Source: Bolinopsis microptera (taxonomy: Eukaryota; Ctenophora; Tentaculata; Lobata; Bolinopsidae). Taken from it: a DNA stretch of 64,000 nt. The notes beneath the pieces were generated by a model. The model did not search any database. It was given only the letters and a program-made list of their open reading frames with translations, and was not told the DNA's origin. Both the position numbers and the translations under genes were made by a program. Positions 11,701-26,700 of this stretch are shown piece by piece. How positions within the stretch are numbered: the stretch's first letter is position 1; every line of letters begins with the position of its first letter. The stretch lies in the NCBI RefSeq assembly GCF_026151205.1, contig NC_087083.1, positions 11,592,944 through 11,656,943 on the forward strand, given 5' to 3'.

Positions 11701-14700
11701 ATTATTAAGATTCCTTGATGTTAGAGCAGAAATAGTTTTATATATATTATAGTTTTAAACTATTTTCACAACTACAATTAAATACATTTATTAAGGATGT
11801 AACAAAAGGTATATGTATAATGTTGATTTAGAGGGTTCCTAATCCCCCTCCATTCTCAACCGGAGTTTCACTTTCACAATATATAAAAATAGTAAAGTTA
11901 ATGGACTTTGAAATCCCAAGGTTATAAACGAACTACTTTGAGCCGAGTAACCGGAGTAACCAAGTAACCGGAGTAACCAAACTGTAATGACACAAACTGA
12001 AAGTAGAGATTAAATCAATATAGCCAGGAGAGTAATTTGGTGCTAGTAATATTAAGAAATTAAAGTTTGATAATAATAATATTAAGAACCCTCCCGCAGA
12101 TATCCAAGCTAATGCGTACCAGCTGTGTGGGGTGGTTGACATGACAACCCCTCCTGCCACAGCACTCCCACTAGGACAGCGCAAAGTAGGTCTCCGGGCT
12201 GAGGAGGACTCCAATACTGCCCTGGTAACTACTAGTACTGATATCAGCGGGGCCTTCTGCTTCAAAGTGTCACCAGGTCTGTTGCTTTAAACACTTTACC
12301 TTCTCATTTTGATGGTTAGTCAAAACCTTCCTGTTGGACTGGTTTAGTCCTCCCTAATTGCACAATTAATTAAGATCACTTTGTTTTGCGCGTGTGTCCG
12401 GTTATTGAACCCAAGTTAGGTAACGAACACGTCACCACTAAACGTTATGACGTCACCACTAAACGTTATGACTCATGACACTATATATACAATATACACC
12501 GTACTGTTTCAGCAAGGGTTTAAATCAAAATATTTCAAGTTTCTGTATTATATTTTCGTTTTAACTAGATGAGCTTTATATTGTTTATATTGGGTGACCT
12601 GAATGAAACCTGAGGGAAATCCTTAGAACAGGGTAAATTGTGTTTTTTCGCAATATTGTTTGCTCAAATGTTGAGGGAGATATTTCTGTGGGCAGGATTT
12701 ACATTAGGGCACAGTGGGCCCCTTTTGGCACCCCTCCCTAAAATTGAACAAATTAGATGATTTTAGCTAGGATACGCCCGTGGGGGGGGGGCCAATGGCA
12801 TAAATGGAGAAAATGGAGAATTACTCATGGGTTTTTCCATTTTCTCCATAGAAAAAGTCTCCATTTTATGCCATTTTATGCCATTTTATGCCATTGAAAA
12901 CCTGAAAAATTTAGAATTTCGAGAAAAATTATTTAAAAAAAAGATATTTTCGGCCAATAATGAACAGAGTATCATGAAACATGGAGAAAAGTGGTTTTCA
13001 GAAAAACTTTGAAAAATTTTGACTTAGAAAATTTTCGGTCCGAGTCATTTTCGATACGTACATCCCGTATCGAGAGCTCACGATTCCGAGCTCGTGTTGC
13101 GAAGGGGAGGCCTGCCTTCCGAGATCGCATTACCTCGAGTCCAAAATTGTGTATCGAGGGGGAAAATATTTTCGGCAAATAATGATCAGGGTAGCATGAA
13201 ACGTGGAGAAAAGCGGTTTTCAGAAAAAATTTGAAAAATTTTGACCGAAAAAATATTTTTGGCTTATAATGAACAAGGTAGCATGAAACGTGGAGAAAAG
13301 TGTTTTTCAGAAAAACTTTGAAAAATTTTGACTAAGAAAATTACCCCTCGGTACACAATTTTGGACTCGAGGCTTCCCCCTGGTAATGCGATCTCGGAAG
13401 GCAGGCCTCCCCTTTGCAACACGAGCTCGGAATCGGGAGCTCTCGATACGAGAGGTACGTATCGAGAATGACTCGGGCCGAAAATTTTCTAAGTCAAAAT
13501 GTTTCAAAGTTTTTCTAAAAACCACTTTTCTCCACGTTTTATGCTACCCTCTTCATTATTAGCCGAAAATATTTTTTTGGTTTTTCGGTTTATCGAAGTC
13601 TGCACGTACCCCTCGATAGTCGATACACAAATTTGGACTCGAGGCTTCCCCCTGGTAATGCGATCTCGGAAGGCAGGACTCCCCTTTGCAACACGAGCTC
13701 GGAATCGGGAGCTCTCGATACGAGAGGTACGTATCGAGAATGACTCGGGCCGAAAATTTTCTAAGTCAAAATGTTTCAAAGTTTTTCTAAAAACCACTTT
13801 TCTCCACGTTTTATGCTACCCTCTTCATTATTAGCCGAAAATATTTTTTTGGTTTTTCGGTTTATCGAAGTCTGCACGTACCCCTCGATAGTCGATACAC
13901 AAATTTGGACTCGAGGCTTCCCCCTGGTAATACGATCTCGGAAGGCAGGCCTCCCCTTTGCAGTGCGAGCTTGTTTCGACTTTCGAGGATGTAGGTCTCA
14001 CTTCTCAGTGCCTATTACTCTCCCCTATTACTCACTCCTGCTGTAGCCTGTAGAAATAACTTTACACTAGGCTTGAGTAATTATGAGTTTGCCTGAAGTG
14101 TGCCTCTACTAACCTAGTATAAGCATCTAGTAGCCTATTATGAGCTTTCATAAGCTTGTTACGCCCCTAGTAAGCGTAAATAAACATGTTAGGATGTCCA
14201 ATTTAGGTGTTAAATGGTGTTAAAGATGAAATTTCGAAGACAAAATTCATGGCATAAAATGGAGAAAATGGAGAATTACTCATGGGTTTTTCCATTTTCT
14301 CCATAGAAAAAGTCTCCATTTTATGCCATTTTATGCCATTTTATGCCATTGGCCCCCCCCCCCCCCCCCCCACGCCCGTAAAATCTCTAAAAAGTGTGTT
14401 TCTAGAGCAAAACGCGCATTTTTGCTAACTGTAGTTAAGTTTTTCCAAATTGTTCCACATTCGAACGACGATTCGTTCGATCTTATCTGTAAGCCCTGAA
14501 ATGTTGAGCAATTCTTACCAAAATCAACTGAGTCATTTAACGGTAACGTGTAGGTTGTTCCCCTTCAAAAACCCACACCCTAGATTAAACCATATTCTTC
14601 TGCGACCTTTTCGACCGGAGAATTATCAAAATAAGCTCCAACTTAGTAATTAGTTGTTAGAATAAAAAACACTTGGATTTTGGAAGATGAGATTATCACA

Positions 14701-17700
14701 AACTTGTCAATTTCAGGGAAATATATTCTCCAGAGTCTGATCGGTACACAAGAGCACCGTGACGGACTCCGTCTGACCCCACTGAATGTGGAGGTAGAAG
14801 TAACCAGCACACCAGTAGATGGTGTCCACTTCTCCCAATCCCTCGCCACTCTGCATGGCACTGTCAAGTGTATTGGGGAGGATTGTGGTTCTGTGAGTGT
14901 ACATGTGTCCTCTAATACAGGTACCTACACTGCTGAGGTACAAGGTGGCATATGGAGGCTCAGTGGTCTACTACCCGGAGAGTATAAGGTATGTGCGGTA
15001 TGTAAGGTATGTAAGGTATATGCGGTGTGTGGTATGTGTGGTATGTGTGGTATGTGTGGTATGTGTGGTATGTAAGGTATGTAAGGTATGTAAGGTATGT
15101 AAGGTATGTAAGGTATGTGCACTTACTTCTCGTATTATTACAGGTGCAGTGTATGGAAATCTCGCGTCCGCCTAACTAGCGCAATTCTTGTTTAATATTT
15201 ACATGCTTATTATATTATATTATGATATAGTATGATATATTATATTATATGATATATTATATTATGATATATTATGATATATTATATGTATATATATTAT
15301 ATAATTGTCTCAGCATGAACTTTGTCTCAGAAAAGCTTTATGAATGACTGATTTTGACCTATATTTAGTGTTAGTTCTTTAATTTTAAGCTTCACTCTCT
15401 GATTTTAGTATGATAGCAGTCCTAATATAACTTTTATCATGATAGTTTCTAGGATGACTAGATTAAACACTGCTGAGTATAAGTTTATCTTAAACTTGAA
15501 TTTATTATTATTATTATATGGAAACAAGTTGTAGTTTCTAATAGCTAGGTAGGGGGGGGGGTCCAAGGGGAACTTTGGGGAACTTTGGGAAAGTCCCCCA
15601 AGATTTCTGAAGTTCCCCAAAAAAAAGTTCCCCAAAACTCCCCAAAGTTCCCCAAAATTCCCCAAAATTATTCAAAATTATTCAAAATTTCTCTAATATA
15701 CATTAATACCCATTAATGTTAACATGTATGTTATTATAAGGTATAATCTTAACTTACTTGTTGATACTTGCAGCATGATAATTTTTTTGGCATAATAATT
15801 TTTTTGGGGAATTTTGGGGAACTTTCTGAAGTTCCCCAAAAAAAAGTTCCCCAAAATTCCCCAAAATTATTTGTTTCATTGATAATTTTTTGGGGAACTT
15901 TGGGAAAGTCCCCCAGGTTTCCTGAAGTTCCCCAAAAAAAAGTTCCCCAAAACTCCCCAAAGTTCCCCTTGGACCCCCCCCCCCCCCCCCCCTAGGTAAA
16001 GTAAGGTTTTAGACCTTAAGACTTTAAGACATGTAACATGTTTTAAGGTGTACTTGAACCTAAATTTATATTTATCTATAGTGTATACTTATACTCCCAT
16101 TTAGTGAAAACAATGTTAGTTGCTGTTTATACAGGTGACGATAGAGTACCCTGCCTGGTGTTGGAAGGAGACAGAGCAGACAGTAACTGTGGAGGATGTG
16201 TTGGAGACACCCTCCTTCGAGCAGTCTGGTGCGTAACTTCATACACTATATATATTTTATATTATATGTGTAATGTGGGCCCATACTTGTGCAGGAGGTG
16301 CTTTTTGCTCTCAACATCTGTGTTTTGGTGACCCTCAGGTCCTTTGATTACATACATTTTGTCCTAGAAAATCTGATTTTATCGGAGTCTTATACTTTTG
16401 AGAATAATTAATGTTGTTCATTCATTGTGTAAATTTGTATGTAATTGATTGATTTGAAAGATTTCAATAAAAAAAATTGGAGAAATCCAGCTTCAAGAGT
16501 GCTCTACCCGGGAGGGGAGTGTTGTACAAATAAAACGGCGATTCTACAAATTTAAAGTTTCATGCAAACGCATGAATAACTTCCTATTACAAAATCCATA
16601 TTTCCTATTTACTTTCTATTACTTCCTATTATTAAATACATATTATTTTATATTATATATAATATGTTATAAATAAGGCCAAAAATCGCGGCGACGCGAC
16701 AAGCCAAAGCTAAAGTAGGTAAAATCGCGGCAAATTCGCGGCGAAAGATAATATTTTTGCAGAGCTAAGTTAGATTTCATATACCGGTATTTGTAAACTA
16801 TTCATTTGATCGGCTCATGTCCCATGATAATGTTATATCAAATTTTGCCGACAATCAACAATTCTATAATATCTACACTTCCCATTATCTGTGTAGAACG
16901 TCGCTTTCCTAAATTCAGCCACTCTAACGGAAGCAGTCACATTGCTGATTGCCCTATTTTGAAACGGCCTACCGTTTACTAAGTTACTAATTACTATACG
17001 TAGGTTTGATATAATATCAATGAACTTTGTTTTTCTTCATTTACTTTTTAGGAATAAGTATTGTGACTAGTTTTAACCGTTACATCCACCAGGTTATATT
17101 ATGAAACTGGAAGTGTCGCACGCGGCTCAACTAAACTTCTCTGTAGTGCAGGATAACGAGCATACTGACTTTGGAACATTTAGCTTGGAGAAGGGAACCA
17201 ACAGGTATATTTACTTCTTTACTTGTACTAATGCATATAATTACATATTATGACGTGTACCTGACCTTTATAATGTTTTAAAGGTCGCTCTATATATTGA
17301 TTGATGGAGCCCCGTTGACAGAAATTACTCTGAACATAACTAGTCGAAAACACGTTCATTTTTCCTTTTAAGATTTCTAAAATTTATTAAAAATTTAACC
17401 ATTTCTAAGCTACATGGACTGATTCCTGTCCACTTTTTGGAATTCTTCCACCAGGTGATTAGGTACCTTGCCAACTGTGTGAAAGCTCACCTTGAACCGA
17501 GCTAACGAGCTCACCTTGAATCGAGCTATCAAGCTCACCTTGAACCGAGCTAACCAGCTCACCTTGAACCGAGCTATCAAGCTCACCTTGAACCGAGCTA
17601 ACCAGCTCACCTTGAACCGAGCTAACCAGCTCACCTTGAACCGAGCTAACAAGCCCACCTTGAACCGAGCTAACCAGCTCACCTTGAACCGAGCTAACCA

Positions 17701-20700
17701 GCTCACCTTGAACCGAGCTAACAAGCCCACCTTGAACCGAGCTAACCAGCTCACCTTGAACCGAGCTAACAAGCTCACCTTGAACCGAGCTAACCAGCTC
17801 ACCTTGAACCGAGCTATCAAGCTCACCTTGAACCGAGCTAACCAGCTCACCTTGAACCGAGCTAACAAGCTCACCTTGAACCGAGCTAACGAGCTCACCT
17901 TGAATCGAGCTAACCAGCTCACCTTGAACCGAGCTAACCAGCTCACCTTGAACCGAGCTAACAAGCTCACCTTGAACCGAGCTAACCAGCTCACCTTGAA
18001 CCGAGCTATCAAGCTCACCTTGAACCGAGCTAACCAGCTCACCTTGAACCGAGCTATCAAGCTCACCTTGAACCGAGCTAACCAGCTCACCTTGAACCGA
18101 GCTATCAAGCTCACCTTGAACCGAGCTAACCAGCTCACCTTGAACCGAGCTAACCAGCTCACCTTGAACCGAGCTAACAAGCTCACCTTGAACCGAGCTA
18201 ACCAGCTCACCTTGAACCGAGCTATCAAGCTCACCTTGAACCGAGCTAACAAGCTCACCTTGAACCGAGCTAATGAGCTCACCTTGAACCGAGCTAACCA
18301 GCTCACCTTGAACCGAGCTAAGTCTTGTTATTGTAAGTGGTCACGTCCTAACCACCGTAAGAGTTCAAGTTAATAGATCCCACTACCGGAGAGTCACCTT
18401 TTTCTTAACGTGAACGTCTTTGTGAGAAGTGATGCTAAAGAGCGCCTTCCCTCGCCAAACACTTTGAAATTGACTTGGAACAACTGTTCGAGACATGTAG
18501 AATAAACAATTTTACATACACCTTCAGGGAGACCTTAATACTGATTCTGAAGTTGTCGTAAGATGTTGATTACATAAGCCGTACTAACTACAGACGAAGT
18601 CGAAAAAAAACCGACAAAACTGTCGGAAAAAATGATCCAAGTTGTGCGGAAAAAATCATATTTTTCGAAAAAGGGGAATTTAAATCAGGGTTTTACTCCA
18701 TTGGCGATTTTTTTCGTCTTTTGTGGTCTTTTGGCCACAGAATCCACATTTAAACAGATATTTAACTGTGTGCGCTCGGAGTCCGGGACCGGGACCCCCT
18801 CAAAAGTTAGGTCACGGGCCCTAGGAAGCCTGTACAACCTATGCAACCAGTGCAGCTGTCAATATGATTTTATTCAGGTTCTGTTTGAAGAAGCCTGGTG
18901 TCTATAACCTAGTGCCGTATGCGTGTCACAAGTTTGAATCATCCTCCTATCAGTTCAACACAGCTGAGTCCAACGAGCTAATCCTTACTGCTACTCAACA
19001 TCTTGTTACTGGTATGGTCACTCAATCACATCTTACACTTCGTTAATGTTATTAACGTTTTATTAATGTTACTACACTATCAAGCCTCTTCATACTTCAT
19101 AGTGATCATTTCACTATTCCAAGCAATTAGCAAATATCACGGTAATTATTGGTTGTACTATTCTTCTCACAGTCCTATTTTATTATGATAAAATGTGGCC
19201 TCATTTTACCCTGTATTATATGATATATACATATATTATGTATAATGTACATAATTATAATACTTGTAACTCAGGTACAATGAAGTTGAAGCACACAGCG
19301 GGACAGGTTCAGGTAATCCTGACTAACATAGACACACATGATAAAATAACATTAGAGGCAGTAGCTTCTGGGGAGCCAGATGATGAGGGAGACACTCTCT
19401 TTACTTACCAGACTTGGAGCCCACCTAATCAGGTTACATAATCACGCAATTATAAGACCCAAATAGTTTGTCTAGATCATAGTTTTAGTTATAACTAAAA
19501 TTGTCGTAAACCAAATAATATTGTTGATTTAAATAATTTCGTTTTTTATCTTAGTGGCATAATTTTAACGTTTATTAAACGAGCATTTTCAGAAGTTCTG
19601 AAAATTAACCACGTGACTCATACTTCCATAATATGGACTGCTCAAAATATTAAATCCATTGTTGTTGGTATGGGCACCGAAATGTTAACAAGAATTGTGT
19701 CCGTTTCCTTGACGCGGGGGCGGATGCTAGATTTGTATCCACTGCATGCTTTAATGAGTTATTACTTCATGATAGCATGATACAGTATAACCCAGTAACC
19801 TTATTAGATCTCACGTGATCATTGAAAATACGGTTTATAATGTAAATGGGTCCCTGATCGAGCGAGAGTGTAAGGCTCGCAACTTCCCCTAATTACCCCT
19901 AATTACCCCTTACTTGGTCTGGTTACTTCGTCTGGAGTGCTTGTGAAACAGTACTGTGAGGAGATAAACCATTCTACCCTGATCTCCAAAATCCCTCTTT
20001 TTCACTATTTTACATTCGTAACCATACTTTACTTATTTAGCACCCCCTGGAAGCGATCTGGTAATCACGACCAGGTATTATAGGAAACGCTTAAATTTGT
20101 GATTACCTTACTCGGGAATATTATGACTGGGATAAAGTGGTGGGTTATGGAAAATTCCGCCATATTTTCCCCGGTCATTAATTTTCCCAGTCATAAATTA
20201 ACCCGCTATAATATTCCCGAGTAAAGTAGCTAATTAGCCAATTATCTAATGAGATATGTAATGGATATGTAATTGCAGCATTACCTGGTGAAGCCCACTT
20301 CCGAGAACCTGCTCTTCACACCCGTCTCTCAAACTACTGTAGTTTGGGATATCACGTGTCCTACCGTTATCCCCGGCTTCAGTGGCCAACCCGGTACATT
20401 CGTCTCAGGTACATTTATTAGTTAATTAATTAATTAATGATATGAATTCTGTTGGTCATAACATGATAGTTTAGTATCAGCCTGTTAGAGGGCTGTTTGT
20501 TATTTGTCCCCAAAATGGCGGTTAATAGCCAATCAGCATTGTAACTACATACCGAGTTTCTTAATGTTATTTTATATTCCAGAATTCCTTATGTCGGGAA
20601 ATATTCGTTTCGGAAGAGGGTGTCTTATCATTACAACTAAATTTAAACCACCAGGAAAAGTGACTCCAGCAGTGCGAGGGGTTTTAATTACACTGACCTC

Positions 20701-23700
20701 CCCGGACAGTGCGGATCTCAAGTTAACTCAGATAACAGATGATAACGGAGTATACAGTATCGGTCCTCTTCACAATAACCTACATTACCAGGTCTACCAG
20801 GATAACATGTTATCTTAGTTCAAACCCAAGATAGCATCATTATTATAATTCGGAAGTTTCTGTACGTACAATGTACGTACGACCGCCCACGTTTGATTAG
20901 GTAAAAATCAAAAGGTTGCATAGTTATGCGTGGTAGTAAGTCATACCAGAAAGAATCATTTCAATTGGGCACTCAGTGACTGAGCTATTAAGGCCAACGT
21001 ATGGGTACTGACTTTTGCCCCCCCCCCCCCCCCCCCCTGTACTTTGCTTTAAGACTTCTCAGTTCTCAAACAGCCCCCTCCTCAAGCTACCCCTAAACAT
21101 TATCTGTTTTGAAGGTGTCTGCAGAGAAACAGTTCTCAAACAGCCCCCTCCTCAAGCTACCCCTAAACATTATCTGTTTTGAAGGTGTCTGCAGAGAAAC
21201 AGTTCTCAAACTCTCAAACAGCCCCCTCCTCAAGCTACCCCTAAACATTATCTGTTTTGAAGGTGTCTGCAGAGAAACAGTTCTCAAACAGCCCCCTCCT
21301 CAAGCTACCCCTAAACATTATCTGTTTTGAAGGTGTCTGCAGAGAAACAGTTCTCAAACAGCCCTCTCCTCAAGCTACCCCTAAACATTATCTGTTTTGA
21401 AGGTGTCTGCAGAGAAACAGGACTACGACATTATCAAGAGCGAGGAAGGAGGACATGACTTTGTTGCTATAAAACTTAGCAAACTTACTGTATCTATTAA
21501 CATAGGTCAGATATCTTTTATTTTTCATTAATTTCAGTGTACCTCAAAACGCGGAATTTTGTTTTACAAGGAAATTTCTGCTACATTATTTCTGAATATT
21601 ACTATATAAATAAGAATTGTTGCAATTGTTTTTCAAATGTATGGTGCTAACAAATATAAAATTAACGAGTACACGCACAGGTGAGGGAGTGCTGCCAGGG
21701 GTGCTAGTGTCAGTGTCCAGTACTAAGGGCTACCGTAACAATGTTCTGCTGGAGGATGCACCTCTTGTTCTCTCTGGACTCGTTCCTGGCGACTACTATA
21801 TAAGGTATTAATATTCTAATTACAATATACCTGACTACTATATAAGGTATTAATATTCTAATTACAATATCAATCAAAAGAAGTTATGCACGAAATGAGA
21901 TGTTTAACTGTATTTCATAGTAGATGGCTGAAACTATTTGTGAGGCCTCTTCAAGGTCTGTAGAACCAAGACAAATTCTGAGCCCAAATATTCAGACTGT
22001 AGAAATAGCCTTTTTGGTCACGCCCATTTGTGTTATATTCCAAATAGTTACCTTAGCTTCTAAACATCGTAGAGATTTTTAGATAGGCTCAAATCAACCG
22101 CAATGGCCACATTTATCTACAACTTATAAAGCAATATATGCCAAAAAAGACTAATTTTGGAGTTATTAATTTAAAAATTGAATTAATTATTATATACACA
22201 AATCAAGCGTTACATTTCAGCCATACAAAATTACAATGACATTATTTTGATATATTATTACTAATGGAAAAATGGTAAAAGCGCCTAGAATGCGCTTATA
22301 AGCTGATCATAATCGTTCTCAGCGATTCCAACGCGACTTTCAAGTAGGATTGGCGATTATAAGTGGTGGAAAAGCGGTCGGCCAGATAAGCGATTCGTAG
22401 TCTTTTTATCGAACCATTTATAAGCGATTTTAAGCGCTTATAAGTTGGTTACAATTTAGCAGTTTGTAAATCACTAAAAAAGCGCTAAAAATCCATTTTT
22501 CAATTTTTGGCATTTTAACGACTCACAAACTTAGATTAAGGAAATTTAAGTTTGACTTATATCTATATTTTCTGAAATTTGTGTGCAATTCTGACAGGAA
22601 TTACGTGAGTTATTCAAGGGTTGCGTGTGGACTGTGGGTAGTTACTTCTGGGCCACCCTGTATCGCTAAAAAACGATTATAAGCGGTGTTTTTTTTTAAG
22701 CGCTTAATAAGCAGATAAGCGATTATCAGTGCAGATCAGAAAATTTCATTTGTGGAAACCTGCCGAAAAATTCTCGTGATACTCAACACTACCAGGCTGC
22801 AGCTGGAGTGAGAAACATAATGTAAAACATCTGTACAATTTATTTTGGCTGAACCAAAAGACTGCGGTTAGACCATAATTACATTGGTGCTGACCCTACC
22901 TAAAATACAGAATTTAAATCTTTAATAACTGATCAAGAGACGAAATTACAATTTATACGATACCTTCTCTACTGGTGATGTACTACTGGTAATGTACTAC
23001 TGGTGATGTACTACTGGTGATGTACTACTGGTGATGTACTACTGGTAATGTACTACTGGTGATGTACTACTGGTAATGTACTACTGGTGATGTACTACTG
23101 GTGATGTACTACTGGTAATGTATTACTGGTGATGTACTACTGGTGATGTACTACTGGTAATGTACTACTGGTAATGTACTACTGGTAATGTACTACTGGT
23201 AATGTACTACTGGTGATGTACTACTGGTGATGTACTACTGGTGATGTACTACTGGTGATGTACTACTGGTGATGTACTACTGGTGATGTACTACTGGTAA
23301 TGTACTACTGGTGATGTACTACTGGTGATGTACTACTGGTGATGTACTACTGGTGATGTACTACTGGTGATGTACTACTGGTGATGTACTACTGGTAATG
23401 TACTACTGGTGATGTACTACTGGTGATGTACTACTGGTGATGTACTACTGGTGATGTACTACTGGTGATGTACTACTGGTGATGTACTACTGGTGATGTA
23501 CTACTGGTGATGTACTACTGGTGATGTACTACTGGTAATGTATTACTGGTGATGTACTACTGCACTGGTAATGTACTACTGGTGATGTACTACTGGTAAT
23601 GTACTACTGGTAATGTACTACTGGTGATGTACTACTGGTGATGTACTACTGGTGATGTACTACTGGTGATGTACTACTGGTGATGTACTACTGGTAATGT

Positions 23701-26700
23701 ACTACTGGTAATGTAGTATGTACTACTATACTGGTAATGTACTACTGGTGATGTACTACTGGTGATGTACTACTGGTAATGTACTACTGGTAATGTACTA
23801 CTGGTAATGTACTACTGGTGATGTACTACTGGTGATGTACTACTGACTTTAGCGATGAACATAAATTTAAACTTCTTCAGACCTATAATGAAAGAATACC
23901 AGTTCACGCCAAGCTCCAAGATGTTGACTATAACTGAGGGTCTGGAAGTAGATGTGAAACTTGTAGCCCGCCGTGTCGCCTTCAGGTAAACTAACATTGT
24001 ATCCCACATCCAGAAACATAGCAGATTGGCAGATAATGTGCGAGGAAATTTTCTGGGTGAAGAGGAAATTTTCTTTTTTTTAAATTCCTTGTCGTATTCC
24101 TTGTATTCCTTGTATTCCTTGTATATAGTAAGATTTTTTAAAGTTTGATGAATTCAACATAACTGAATTAGGATTAGTAGGGTAAGATATAACTGACTAC
24201 TATACCACAAACCAATACCCGTATACCCCCAGCTGTTATGGTAAGATATAACTGACTACTATACCACAAACCAATACCCGTATACCCCCAGCTGTTATGG
24301 TAAGATATAACTGACTACTATACCACAAACCAATACCCGTATACCCCCAGCTGTTATGGTAAGATAACGACCCTGAACGGGACCCCCCAATCCGGAGTGG
24401 TTATTGAAGCAGCTGGTGCTGGTGACTGTGCTCTTATTGAAGAAGGAGTGTCTGGTTTGTTATTTCGTTAAATAACTCATTTCAATACTTTCAACCAATA
24501 TTCCAATCAAATGTCGGATAACCCTATAAACACGTTTCCTTTACAAGGTAGACCAAGGTATTCAACCAAATCTACAACTTAACTTATCGCCAGAGGATAT
24601 TCTAAGCATCCAATTTTGTAATAGCTTAGTTAGAAGCCAAAGATCATTTGCCCATATTTGAGCACATCCATCAAATTGAAAATGTAATTGCGAAAATCGC
24701 GAACGGAGATATGGACTTTTGTTTATTTTAGGTGGTTTATGGTCTTAGTTTCCACATTTTAATAGATAATTATCTATAGATCACAGAGGATAATAATATT
24801 TTGTTCAGACTTACCTTTGAATTAAAGTGTCACGTCTAGAGTCCGGACCCCACCTGAAGATTATTTACTATTTACCCTTACTTTAGGAGTAGAAGGAGAG
24901 TATCGTATCAGAGGACTTCCGCCCAACTGTCCTATAACAATATCAGTGAGAAGTGATAAATCTACTGATGTTAGACGTGCCTCTCCTAAAACTCGTCTTA
25001 TACAGGTACGTAATATATTTTTAACTAATTACAACACTACAAATCTATTACATTTATTGAGAATTATGTAATGTGATGGAAGTATTTTAAGCGGGCATAT
25101 CCTGTCCAAACCCAGGATACATGAAATAAAGAATTTGGTTTAACTTGTTTGTATGAAAAGCATCAATATACTACTACTTACATTGATACAACCTATTGGT
25201 GAAAAAGGACGAAACTGTTAGCACCATTTGTGATCAATCTTAACTATTTGATCCAATTTATTTTGATCGTCTAGCCTTGTATTGAAATCTAAACAGTCAT
25301 GCACTATTAATAATGTTTATAATAAGGTCGACTCTGAACATCATTCGATAGAGTCAGCACTGCCGACTCAGCAGGTACCTTCATTTCCTCACTCGTTTGG
25401 AAAGTGTAAGTCTTTGCGAGTGATGCTCCCATGTTGTCACGGTGCATAATAATCTACCAGTGAAGCGGTATTAACACTTAATTCCTTATTCAGGTTGGAG
25501 AATCAGATACTGAAAATGTTAACTACATAATATTCCACCAACCCACAACATTTGATATCACCGGTTACATCGACATTGCCGATGAGTACATCTTGACCAC
25601 TAAGGTTTGTGTTTCAAGGTCTGGTTTCGAATTTACCAGCTTTTATTTGAATTGTGTTCCTTTTAATTTAAATCATGAATTATAGTACGTTCAGGGCCCG
25701 AGGCTTTAAAAGTGTAATTACAAGTTTCCGTGTGGGAACTTGTTAGTCACATTTTAAAAGTTAGTTTATGGAGAGCGTGTTTCACTTTTTCCTTAACAAT
25801 CAAACTTTTCAGTCCTTGATTGTGCGCGTTAATGCGCGCGATTTTACCGCTCGAGCGTAGTGCAAATTAACTGGTTTGTACACTTAGCACCGTACGACAA
25901 TTTAAGAAACTCTGAAAGACCTTAATCTAAATCTATTCCCGTAGGTTGTACTGATTGACGAATCACGTGAACAAGGCAGGAAGGTTCATAGCTCACCATT
26001 GGATCAAAGTAGGCTGTTCATCTTCCCGGAAATGGACCTCTCACATTCCTTCACCGTGAAACTGGAGTCTTCCTTATCACCTTCCATGTATAATGTACGA
26101 CATCATAGTTTACTAAACTTATTTAGTATTGCATGGTAGAGGCGGCTCGTTGGGGCACACGCAATTAATTTATTTATAATTTTAAAACCACGCATTTGCA
26201 TCTGCACGCCGGTAAATGGGGCTAATTAACTCTGCAAGCTATGTAAAAAGGGTCAAGGGTAAACCCTTCTCTAATAAGATAGAGCAACATATTTAGTAAA
26301 TACGAATAATTGACTTGTTTAAAATGGAATCTAGGGTTTTACAGATCTCAGAAAACGAGGTGAACTAAATCAACATTGATAGGGATGCCATGTTAGGTCT
26401 CTAATAAAGCCACCATGGACTGTGTTGATTCTTTTAAAGCTTACTATTTACCATGACTATGTTTTCAGTTCAAGATACCTGATGTTAAACTGAAGTCTGA
26501 AGGACCTTACCAACATACTGACATAGCTTTTAACCCCATTAGAAAAAGTGTGCCTCAGGAACAAGGTTTGGCCATTTTTATTGTTGCTACTAAGTCCGAT
26601 CTACACCACATATCCTTCTCCACATATCCCTGTACACCGTGGGAGAATTTCCAAGATCTAGCAGAGTACGGCATCCCCGTCATGTACGAGAAGACAATGG

